64,000 nt of DNA from Chryseobacterium capnotolerans (GTDB lineage Bacteria > Bacteroidota > Bacteroidia > Flavobacteriales > Weeksellaceae), in assembly GCF_021278965.1 (NCBI RefSeq), contig NZ_CP065589.1:3911001-3975000 (forward strand), read 5' to 3'. How positions within the stretch are numbered: the stretch's first letter is position 1; the number at the start of each line of letters is the position of its first letter. The position numbers and the translations under genes are program-made. This document shows, one piece after another, positions 37,757 through 43,496 of this stretch. The notes beneath the pieces were generated by a model that was not told where the DNA came from, did no database searches, and worked only from the letters and a program-made list of their open reading frames with translations.

Positions 37757-38533
37757 TTAATTTGAAAAGTAGATATTCAATGCTTTAATCACACTTTTCA
37801 CATTGGTATTGGGATAAAATCCGGAACTGTTGATACAATTAATTTCAACGACTTTCCAACCTTTATCCGTTAAACAGATATCCATTACAAAGGCTTCTTC
37901 AAGATTAAACAACTGAATCATCTTTTTTGCAAAATCCAATCCGTCCTGTGAAACATTTTCTTCGAAAGGAGCATTATCATTAAATCTGTAGTAGCCACTA
38001 TCCACAATTTGCCCACCAACGATCCAAAGCCTTGCTTCTTTTATGGTTCGCTTTGCTTCTGAGACCTGAATTAAAGAATCTGCTGTAATTCTGTTGGCTT
38101 GATTTTCTAATCTTTCAAAAATGAAGTCTTTCCATTCTGATTCTATAAAAACCTTTCCTGTGAAAATTTTTGCTTCATTGTATGGTTTGATAAATTTCTC
38201 TTCACCTTTTTCCCATTGTAATGCTTCAGAAATTTTATGAACAGAAACCTTATGATTCAACAGGTTTTCACCATAATATTGAGAGTATACCTCATACAAA
38301 TGATTCCCACCATAAAAAGAACCGGGAAACCAGTCTGAATTTTGTTTTGCCAGTCTTGCAATCGTCACCGAACCATAGACAAAAACATCTTTTCTATCTG
38401 TTTCAAAGTCTATTTTATCTGCTGTTGGAGGAATATTAATGACATCATAGTCAATATTCAATTCTTCCAGTGCCTCAAAAATTTTGTAATGATCCGGATC
38501 TAAATACACATTAGACTGAATTAAAAAATACAT
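37757..38533 (-). CDS. ATP-grasp protein, R2K clade family 3-like
   Basis: The 258-residue protein (MYFLIQSNVYLDPDHYKIFE) matches the former DUF4343: VFVYGSVTIARLAKQ near residue 70, KFIKPYNEAKIFTGKVF with the ATP-binding Lys, EARLWIVGGQIVDSGYYR, and the metal end FVMDICLTDKGWKVVEINCINSSGFY. All ATP-grasp landmarks are present. Its peptide- or RNA-linked substrate is unknown. It is second in the operon after the YkuK-like gene. Confidence 0.85.
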   Translation of the reverse strand: MYFLIQSNVYLDPDHYKIFEALEELNIDYDVINIPPTADKIDFETDRKDVFVYGSVTIARLAKQNSDWFPGSFYGGNHLYEVYSQYYGENLLNHKVSVHKISEALQWEKGEEKFIKPYNEAKIFTGKVFIESEWKDFIFERLENQANRITADSLIQVSEAKRTIKEARLWIVGGQIVDSGYYRFNDNAPFEENVSQDGLDFAKKMIQLFNLEEAFVMDICLTDKGWKVVEINCINSSGFYPNTNVKSVIKALNIYFSN

Positions 38534-38567
38534 GGTTATTGGTTTTAATCTTTAATTTTTTATCTTG

Positions 38568-39056
38568 TTATACCATCATATCTGCACAATTGGAACTTGC
38601 GAAGGCAAAAGGTTTTGCTTTAAATACATATCCCATTCCCAGAATATATCCCATCGCATCTTTTAATGCTACATTAGATTTAAAATCAGGATCGGTATTA
38701 ATGTCTGCGTGTACCTCCATTTCTACTCCATAAGTGTCCAATACAGAACAGATTGCATAAGCGATTTCAACGGATTTGTTGACTTCATTCAGCATTCGTT
38801 CTTTGATACTGATGCTCTGTATTTCTCTTTCTTTTCTGATAAAGGTAAACGCTCCTTTTCCTTCACGAATAAATACTACTGCTGTAGCATAATTAATAGC
38901 TTCTCCATATACGTGAGAGTCTGATCCCACACATACTTTCAGACGATGTCCGTTTGCCTGTTCGCGAATAATGGCTTTTTCTACCAGCTGTGTGATAGAG
39001 TCTTGGAACATTTTTCCATTCATATTCTGCCATGTTTGTTGTTGTTGCGTTTCCAT
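38568..39056 (-). CDS. YkuK-like ribonuclease H-fold protein
   Basis: The 162-residue protein has the YkuK/DUF458 features: KVCVGSDSHVYG with catalytic-type Asp, YATAVVFIREGKGAFTF, and EVHADINTDPDFKSN with further acidic residues. It is the first protein gene of the RNA-repair-like operon, starting 100 bp after tRNA-Trp of the tRNA array on the same strand. No TAnnTTTG promoter is visible in the gap, so the array may be its leader. Confidence 0.87.
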   Translation of the reverse strand: METQQQQTWQNMNGKMFQDSITQLVEKAIIREQANGHRLKVCVGSDSHVYGEAINYATAVVFIREGKGAFTFIRKEREIQSISIKERMLNEVNKSVEIAYAICSVLDTYGVEMEVHADINTDPDFKSNVALKDAMGYILGMGYVFKAKPFAFASSNCADMMV

Positions 39057-39155
39057 TTTTTCTACATACTTTAATTTATAATTGATAAATGATTGTTGAT
39101 AATTAATTACTGAATGGTCAATTTTAAAAATTCATTATTGACTATTCATTTTTTG

Positions 39156-39226
39156 CACTCCGAACCGGACTCGAACCAGTACTATCAGTTTTGGAGACTG
39201 AGATGCTGCCATTACACTATCAGAGT
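39156..39226 (-). tRNA. tRNA-Trp (CCA)
   Basis: Acceptor ACTCTGA/TCGGAGT, anticodon arm TCAGT-CTCCAAA-ACTGA, T-arm ACTGG-TTCGAGT-CCGGT. Three-bp D-stem. No CCA encoded. Last tRNA of the array before the YkuK-like gene. Confidence 0.9.
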
Positions 39227-39234
39227 AAAAGTTG

Positions 39235-39306
39235 TTAATTCATTAGGACTCGAACCTAAACTCCAAGAATCAAAATCTTGTGTGCTGCCCATTACACTAT
39301 GAATCA
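39235..39306 (-). tRNA. tRNA-Gln (UUG)
   Basis: Acceptor TGATTCA/TGAATTA, anticodon arm CAAGA-TTTTGAT-TCTTG, T-arm TTAGG-TTCGAGT-CCTAA. It is 8 bp from tRNA-Trp. Confidence 0.9.
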
Positions 39307-39310
39307 GATT

Positions 39311-39400
39311 AATTCATGAGTAATAAGTAATTGGTAATGAGTAATGTTTAAAAACAGTCAAGTATCAAAGATGATTCATTATATTACTTATCATTCATGT
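39311..39400. repeat. tRNA-spacer palindrome P1
   Basis: GAGTAATAAGTAATTGGTAATGAG on one side and ATTACTTATCATTCATG on the other form an imperfect inverted repeat, first of five related spacers. Confidence 0.5.
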
Positions 39401-39405
39401 TTTTG

Positions 39406-39478
39406 CGGAACAGACAGGAATTGAACCTGTACCTTTAGTTTTTCAGACTAACGTGCACACCGAGTACACCACTCTTCC
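39406..39478 (-). tRNA. tRNA-Phe (GAA)
   Basis: Acceptor GGAAGAG/CTGTTCC with one G-G mismatch, anticodon arm TTAGT-CTGAAAA-ACTAA, T-arm ACAGG-TTCAATT-CCTGT. Confidence 0.88.
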
Positions 39479-39480
39479 CT

Positions 39481-39565
39481 ATTTTATGAGCAATGAGTAA
39501 TTAGTGATGAGTAATAATAAACTACTTTCCTATCATTCAGTACTTATTGCTCATTGCTCATAATT
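39481..39565. repeat. tRNA-spacer palindrome P2
   Basis: ATGAGTAATTAGTGATGAG faces ACTTATTGCTCATTGCTCAT. Same family as P1, P3, P4 and P5. Confidence 0.6.
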
Positions 39566-39619
39566 AAAAGGTTGTCTATTTTTATTGACTAAAGATCTTC
39601 TGCTCTTGACAACCTTTTT
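39566..39619. ncRNA. conserved-loop hairpin H1 in the tRNA array
   Basis: Perfect 11-bp stem AAAAGGTTGTC/GACAACCTTTT. Loop ends in AAAGATCTTCTGCTCTT (plus strand). One of five hairpins with varying stems and a kept loop. Confidence 0.6.
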
Positions 39620-39722
39620 TTCTTTTCTTCATTTTGTGTGAATGGCAACTGGCCAATTCTTTTAATCTGAACTTTCATGGTATTAAAATCAATTTAATAT
39701 TGACCAGTTATTCACATCCAGT

Positions 39723-39792
39723 ACTCTATAAGGGAATCGAACCCTTATTTTCTGCTCGAAAGGCAGGCGTCCTTACCGTTAGACGAATAGAG
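39723..39792 (-). tRNA. tRNA-Glu (UUC)
   Basis: Acceptor CTCTATT/TATAGAG (one T-T mismatch), anticodon arm CTGC-CTTTCGA-GCAG, T-arm AAGGG-TTCGATT-CCCTT. Confidence 0.88.
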
Positions 39793-39799
39793 CGTTTTT

Positions 39800-39884
39800 T
39801 ATAAATAATGAGTAATTAGTGATGAGTAATAATAAAATGACTCTTCTATCATTGATTACTTATTGCTCATTATTCCTCATTAAA
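39800..39884. repeat. tRNA-spacer palindrome P3
   Basis: ATGAGTAATTAGTGATGAGT faces GATTACTTATTGCTCATT. Confidence 0.6.
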
Positions 39885-39950
39885 AAGAATAAGCTTGTCT
39901 TTAAATTTGCTTAACAAAAAGAACTTCTACGCTTGACAAGCCTTTCTTTC
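39885..39950. ncRNA. conserved-loop hairpin H2 in the tRNA array
   Basis: Stem GCTTGTC/GACAAGC (893-899 and 935-941 of this kb). Loop ends AAAGAACTTCTACGCTT. Confidence 0.6.
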
Positions 39951-39993
39951 GAAAATTATATTGAGCATTTTTATATTTTCTTTTTTTGACCAA

Positions 39994-40060
39994 CTGACTA
40001 GGAATCGAACCTAAACAACAAGAGTACATTTCCTGCATGCTGCCATTACATTATCAGCGG
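39994..40060 (-). tRNA. tRNA-like, apparent Thr (UGU) with A33
   Basis: Acceptor CCGCTGA/TCAGTTG (one C-T mismatch), D-arm like those of Gln and Trp here, anticodon arm CAGGA-AATGTAC-TCTTG, T-arm TTAGG-TTCGATT-CCTAG. Position 33 is A instead of the near-universal U, and the acceptor is weak, so decoding function is doubtful. Confidence 0.65.
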
Positions 40061-40067
40061 TTTTTGG

Positions 40068-40151
40068 TGGAAGTAGTAGGATTCGAACCTACTCAGCAAT
40101 TAAGCAACAGATTTACAGTCTGCCCCGACTCTCCAACTTCGGCGTACTTCC
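40068..40151 (-). tRNA. tRNA-Tyr (GUA)
   Basis: Class II tRNA: acceptor GGAAGTA/TACTTCC, anticodon arm CAGA-CTGTAAA-TCTG, long variable arm, T-arm GTAGG-TTCGAAT-CCTAC. Confidence 0.93.
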
Positions 40152-40153
40152 CT

Positions 40154-40232
40154 ATTCATAAGTAATGAGTAATTAGTGATGAGTAATGATGAAAACTATT
40201 TTTCAATCACTGATTACTTATTGCTCATTCTT
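40154..40232. repeat. tRNA-spacer palindrome P4
   Basis: AATGAGTAATTAGTGATGAG faces CACTGATTACTTATTGCTCA. Confidence 0.6.
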
Positions 40233-40237
40233 TATTA

Positions 40238-40312
40238 AAAAAGAAAAGCCTGTCTGTATTTTGTGTTTTGGCTTAAAGATCTTCTGCGCTCGACAGACGT
40301 TTTCTTTTCTTA
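40238..40312. ncRNA. conserved-loop hairpin H3 in the tRNA array
   Basis: Outer pairing AAAGAAAA/TTTTCTTT with inner TGTC/GACA; loop ends TTAAAGATCTTCTGCGCTC. Stem is less regular than in H1 and H5. Confidence 0.5.
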
Positions 40313-40402
40313 ATAAAGGATATTTTTTCAGCTATAATTGATGAATGATCATTGATAGATTTGATCATCTACTGTTACATTCCAATTTTCAGCTTACTTT
40401 TG

Positions 40403-40484
40403 AGATGGTTATGGGATTCAAACCCACTCAGCTTACGCAACGGTTTTGCAGACCGCCCCGACTCTTCCACTTCGGCGAACCATC
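40403..40484 (-). tRNA. tRNA-Cys (GCA) on a class II, Tyr-like body
   Basis: Acceptor GATGGTT/AACCATC, anticodon arm CGGT-CTGCAAA-ACCG, T-arm GTGGG-TTTGAAT-CCCAT. The D-arm (GCCGAAGTGGAAGAGTCGGG) and variable arm (TTGCGTAAGCTGA) mirror tRNA-Tyr of this array. Normal tRNA-Cys is class I, so this one is a chimera or identity-switched copy. Confidence 0.82.
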
Positions 40485-40528
40485 ATATTTTAATAGGAGT
40501 AATCTTTTACTGCCTATTTAAAAAAAAC

Positions 40529-40576
40529 AAAGTCTGTCTATATTTTTTGTTTGAACTTCTACGCTTGGCAGACTTT
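40529..40576. ncRNA. conserved-loop hairpin H4 in the tRNA array
   Basis: Ten-bp stem AAAGTCTGTC/GGCAGACTTT including one G-U pair; loop ends GAACTTCTACGCTT. Confidence 0.58.
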
Positions 40577-40640
40577 ATTTTTTACCTAAAATTGTATTCA
40601 TCATATTGTTTAGTTACTACCTGTTAATGATTGAGAAAGA

Positions 40641-40701
40641 AAAAGTTTGTCTGTACTTTTTGTGTTTTGGTGTAAAGATCTTCTGCTCTTGACAAACTTT
40701 T
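40641..40701. ncRNA. conserved-loop hairpin H5 in the tRNA array
   Basis: Perfect 11-bp stem AAAAGTTTGTC/GACAAACTTTT; loop ends AAAGATCTTCTGCTCTT, identical to H1 in that part although the stems differ. Confidence 0.6.
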
Positions 40702-40735
40702 ATTTTCTCCTGAAACAATTAACATTTAGTTACTG

Positions 40736-40807
40736 CGATTCCGGAAAGATTCGAACTTTCAACTTCTGGTTTAACAGACCAGCGCTCTACCATTGAGCTA
40801 CAAAATC
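40736..40807 (-). tRNA. tRNA-Asn (GUU)
   Basis: Acceptor GATTTTG/CGGAATC, D-arm TAGCTCAATGGTAGAGC, anticodon arm CTGGT-CTGTTAA-ACCAG, T-arm GAAAG-TTCGAAT-CTTTC. Confidence 0.93.
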
Positions 40808-40812
40808 TTTTG

Positions 40813-40885
40813 TACGGGAAGAGGGATTCGAACCCTCAGCGCCTTGATCCTAAATCAAGTGTGTCTACCGTTCCACCATTCCCGC
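40813..40885 (-). tRNA. tRNA-Leu (UAG) lacking the long variable arm
   Basis: Acceptor GCGGGAA/TTCCCGT and discriminator A as in normal tRNA-Leu; anticodon arm CTTGA-TTTAGGA-TCAAG; T-arm GAGGG-TTCGAAT-CCCTC. Only about five bases (GCGCT) lie between anticodon arm and T-arm, so the class II arm has been lost. Confidence 0.85.
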
Positions 40886-40895
40886 GGCGGCTTGA

Positions 40896-40980
40896 TGAAT
40901 AATGAGTAATTAGTGATGAGTAATGATGAAAGCTATGTTTCAATCTATTATTATTTATTACTCATTGCTCATTACTAATA
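40896..40980. repeat. tRNA-spacer palindrome P5
   Basis: ATGAGTAATTAGTGATGAGT faces ATTTATTACTCATTGCTCAT. Confidence 0.6.
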
Positions 40981-40986
40981 TTCCTG

Positions 40987-41058
40987 TCTGGAAAGCAAGA
41001 TTCGAACTTGCGACCTCCCGCGTCCAAGACGGGTAAACAACCACCGTTATCTTTCCAG
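40987..41058 (-). tRNA. tRNA-Pro (UGG)
   Basis: Acceptor CTGGAAA/TTTCCAG, anticodon arm CCCGT-CTTGGAC-GCGGG, T-arm GCAAG-TTCGAAT-CTTGC. Confidence 0.9.
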
Positions 41059-41125
41059 TTTTGCAGATTCATTTCAAATTCATTTCCGAGAGACAACCGG
41101 AGCAGAGACTTTTGATGAATCTTTG

Positions 41126-41196
41126 CGGTCTATGCGAGAATCGAACTCGCGGTGCCCAAGAGACAGTCGGGCAGGTTACCATTACCTCAATAGACC
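41126..41196 (-). tRNA. tRNA-Asp (GUC)
   Basis: Acceptor GGTCTAT/ATAGACC, anticodon arm CCCGA-CTGTCTC-TTGGG, T-arm GCGAG-TTCGATT-CTCGC. Confidence 0.9.
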
Positions 41197-41203
41197 TTTT
41201 TTG

Positions 41204-41277
41204 TGATTCCGAGAGGATTCGAACCTCTAACCCTGGGTTTAGAAAACCCATGCTCTATCCAGTTGAGCTACGGAACC
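41204..41277 (-). tRNA. tRNA-Arg (UCU)
   Basis: Acceptor GGTTCCG/CGGAATC, D-arm TAGCTCAACTGGATAGAGC, anticodon arm TGGGT-TTTCTAA-ACCCA, T-arm AGAGG-TTCGAAT-CCTCT. Confidence 0.93.
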
Positions 41278-41284
41278 GTTTAAG

Positions 41285-41358
41285 TAATCCCAGAAAGATT
41301 TGAACTTTCAACTCCCGGTTTAAAAGACCGGTGCTCTAACCACTTGAGCTATGAGATT
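41285..41358 (-). tRNA. tRNA-Lys (UUU)
   Basis: Acceptor AATCTCA/TGGGATT, D-arm TAGCTCAAGTGGTTAGAGC, anticodon arm CCGGT-CTTTTAA-ACCGG, T-arm GAAAG-TTCAAAT-CTTTC. Confidence 0.93.
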
Positions 41359-41422
41359 GTTTTAGTTTTTTAATGATTCGCGCTTTGTTTATCAATTTTA
41401 GTTTCACAATTCACTTTCATTG

Positions 41423-41496
41423 TAATCTCAGAAGGATTCGAACCTTCAACCTTCGACGTATCAGGTCGATGCTCTAACCATTTGAGCCATGAGATT
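41423..41496 (-). tRNA. tRNA-Ile (GAU)
   Basis: Acceptor AATCTCA/TGAGATT, nearly the same as tRNA-Lys next to it; anticodon arm TCGAC-CTGATAC-GTCGA, T-arm GAAGG-TTCGAAT-CCTTC. Confidence 0.92.
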
Positions 41497-41505
41497 TTAT
41501 ATTTT

Positions 41506-41578
41506 GGGTATCTCCGGGGATCGAACCCTGTTCTCCGGTTCCACAGACCGGCGCTTTACCAAATAAGCTAAAGAAACC
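41506..41578 (-). tRNA. tRNA-His (GUG)
   Basis: Acceptor GGTTTCT/AGATACC (one mismatch), discriminator C as expected for His, anticodon arm CCGGT-CTGTGGA-ACCGG, T-arm with TTCGATC loop. First tRNA of the array in transcription order. Confidence 0.9.
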
Positions 41579-41580
41579 AT

Positions 41581-41610
41581 AAAAAAAGCGCCTCTTTTGG
41601 AGAGGCGCTT
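41581..41610 (-). terminator. terminator of the 41-residue gene
   Basis: Perfect stem GCGCCTCT/AGAGGCGC with a four-to-six base loop and seven T on the minus strand, ending 2 bp before tRNA-His. Confidence 0.88.
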
Positions 41611-41634
41611 CATATTTTTTTACGTAAAAGATCA

Positions 41635-41760
41635 TTAGCTGACCCACGTATATAAGCACCTTTTATTCACAATTCCACTTTCAAGAATACATACAACACC
41701 TGTCGGCTCTTGTCCAAACAGTCTTGAATATTGATTGTATATGTTATGAAATTGTTTCAT
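41635..41760 (-). CDS. small protein, 41 residues
   Basis: ATG to TAA encodes MKQFHNIYNQYSRLFGQEPT followed by GVVCILESGIVNKRCLYTWVS. Mixed composition, two Cys, one aromatic-rich end. A dedicated terminator 24 bp downstream makes it look like a real monocistronic unit. A TTACTTTG near -7 box occurs about 80 bp upstream. It could be a leader peptide of the tRNA array or an independent small protein. Confidence 0.5.
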   Translation of the reverse strand: MKQFHNIYNQYSRLFGQEPTGVVCILESGIVNKRCLYTWVS

Positions 41761-42082
41761 TTTATTTTTGTTTTGCTTTTAAATTATTTTTGATTGAATC
41801 CTGAAAACCTGTTGCTTTCAATTTTCGGTTGCAAAGTAAATATGAATTTTTGGAACCTGCAAATAAATTTTCAAATTAAACCATTGATAATCAGATGATT
41901 ATATTTAATTATTAGAGTAAGCGATTTCTGTCCGCAATATTTTGCAGATATCTTAATTACCTAAATGACTGTCTCTCATTGGGTTGTCTATCACTCTATT
42001 TTATTGTATTAAAGTTGCATTGTTTATTAAAAATTTTTCATGTTTATGGTTATTTTTTTTCATTCTAAATAATTTCTGACCT

Positions 42083-42117
42083 AAAAAACAAAAAACGTCT
42101 CGATTTTTCGAGACGTT
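42083..42117 (-). terminator. terminator of the 42-residue gene
   Basis: Stem AAACGTCTCGA/TCGAGACGTTT around TTTT, followed by a T-rich tract on the minus strand, 32 bp after the small gene's stop. Confidence 0.85.
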
Positions 42118-42148
42118 TCTGTTGTATTTTGATTAATTTTTTACAAGT

Positions 42149-42277
42149 TTATAGTAAATAATTTCCAAAGTCAGCACATTTCGCCTCATTCCATATCACC
42201 TCATCATATCCCAACAATCCTTTGTTAGAAGGACTTTCGAATAGTTCTGCATTGATATGTGCTCTTTGTATTGTCAT
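42149..42277 (-). CDS. small protein, 42 residues
   Basis: ATG to TAA encodes MTIQRAHINAELFESPSNKG then LLGYDEVIWNEAKCADFGNYLL. A TAnnTTTG box (42290-42297) lies 12 bp before the ATG and a terminator follows, so the unit promoter-gene-terminator is complete. No family is recognised. It is independent of the bpX operon that ends upstream at 42471. Confidence 0.6.
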   Translation of the reverse strand: MTIQRAHINAELFESPSNKGLLGYDEVIWNEAKCADFGNYLL

Positions 42278-42289
42278 AATTTTCTGGTG

Positions 42290-42297
42290 CAAAGATA
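42290..42297 (-). promoter_or_regulatory. -7 box of the 42-residue gene
   Basis: Minus strand TATCTTTG matches TAnnTTTG; leader would be under 10 bases. Confidence 0.6.
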
Positions 42298-42335
42298 TGA
42301 AAAATTGCTTTTGATTATGGAAAAATGGACTTGTT

Positions 42336-42465
42336 GTGAGGATTGGAAGCTGGAAGAGGGAGGCTGGAAGTAATGAAGGAGATCATTATTAAAACTTATT
42401 TTTTAAGACCTTTTACCTATTCAAAAGACAATATTTACTTCCATCTTCCATCCTCTAGCTTCCCT
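42336..42465. repeat. REP-like inverted repeat, GGAAG family copy 3
   Basis: GGAAGCTGGAAGAGGGAGGC at one end and CTTCCATCTTCCATCCTC plus GCTTCCCTC at the other. Confidence 0.6.
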
Positions 42466-42470
42466 CGCTA

Positions 42471-43496
42471 TTAATGATTAAACATCTTATTTCTTCCTGT
42501 CTTAAATCTTGAAATATCTTTCAGGATTACCTCATCATTGGGATTAAAATATTTTAGCTCATTCACAATTTCAGAGCGGGTTTCTACTTTTTCTGCAATG
42601 ATTTCATACGCGATCTTTCTCACCACTGGTTGTAATTTCGGATCTTTTTTAAATTCGTATTTCATGGCTTCCAGATAGGTCAGCTTTTTATAAGCCGGTG
42701 TTTTCTCATACATCGTCTGTATTTCTGATTCCAGCTTTTTACCGTCGAATATATTAGTAAAGTAATTATTCAGACAGTTGAAGGCATCTTTATCTTCTTC
42801 CCAGCCTTTTAATAATACTTTTTGAGCTTCCTCCGGCTTTTCCATTTTCTTCCGGTAGACCAATGAGGCTTTTACCATCTGATTATTGGTGGTATAGTCG
42901 TCTGCTACCATCTGATAGTAAATATGGGCATTTTTAAGATCATTGATTTCCTTGTAAAGGTCTCCTACTTTTTCTTTCTGCTCCATTTCTTTGTACAGAT
43001 CAATAGCTTTTTTATATTGCTTGGCTTTTTCGTAGCAATTGGCAGCATCGGATTTATTTTTTAATTTTTTAAGATACACGGCTGCGGCTTCGTTATAGAA
43101 ACCACCCTCTTCCAATATTTTTGCCCCTCTGTAATAATCCTGCAACAGGTTCATATAGACTTTTGCTGCTTTTTTATAGTCTTTTTCTTCTATATATTTT
43201 TGAGCTAAATCTTCATATTTGCTTCTTATCCTGTCAAATAGCGAGTTTTCAAGATAAAAATTTCCTCCTTTGGCTCCTCCTTTTCCTGAATTCTGTATAT
43301 TTTGTTCTTTATCTTTTAGAAAAGCAATCACCATAAGAATGATGAACGCAACAATTAGAAAAATCACAAGAGTTCCGACAACATCCCAGAAACTTTCATG
43401 GAATAGCTGTGCTACAATTCCAATCACTTTAAACATGGCCAGCAATACGAAGGCAGCCATGAATTTGTCTATAAATTTCTGTTTATTCATCATCAT
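42471..43496 (-). CDS. membrane-anchored TPR protein of the bpX system
   Basis: Two N-terminal membrane helices (residues about 11-30 and 37-60) precede a TPR array from about residue 85 (KYEDLAQKYIEEKDYKKAAK, DYYRGAKILEEGGFYNEAAA, AANCYEKAKQYKKAIDLYKE). It ends the bpX operon and overlaps the preceding gene by 14 bp. It probably anchors the MoxR-vWA complex to the inner membrane or recruits clients. Confidence 0.8.
   Translation of the reverse strand: MMMNKQKFIDKFMAAFVLLAMFKVIGIVAQLFHESFWDVVGTLVIFLIVAFIILMVIAFLKDKEQNIQNSGKGGAKGGNFYLENSLFDRIRSKYEDLAQKYIEEKDYKKAAKVYMNLLQDYYRGAKILEEGGFYNEAAAVYLKKLKNKSDAANCYEKAKQYKKAIDLYKEMEQKEKVGDLYKEINDLKNAHIYYQMVADDYTTNNQMVKASLVYRKKMEKPEEAQKVLLKGWEEDKDAFNCLNNYFTNIFDGKKLESEIQTMYEKTPAYKKLTYLEAMKYEFKKDPKLQPVVRKIAYEIIAEKVETRSEIVNELKYFNPNDEVILKDISRFKTGRNKMFNH

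Noticed and set aside
39311..40980. Regularly spaced repeats that resemble a CRISPR array
   Set aside because: Repeat units are palindromic, unequal in spacing and alternate with tRNA genes; no cas genes are present.
41061..41303. Open frames of 60-90 codons across the tRNA array
   Set aside because: They overlap well-folded tRNA genes and have no protein-like composition.
39156..41578. Prophage origin of the tRNA array
   Set aside because: No integrase, structural or lysis genes are in the window; only an IS110 element is near, 9 kb away.
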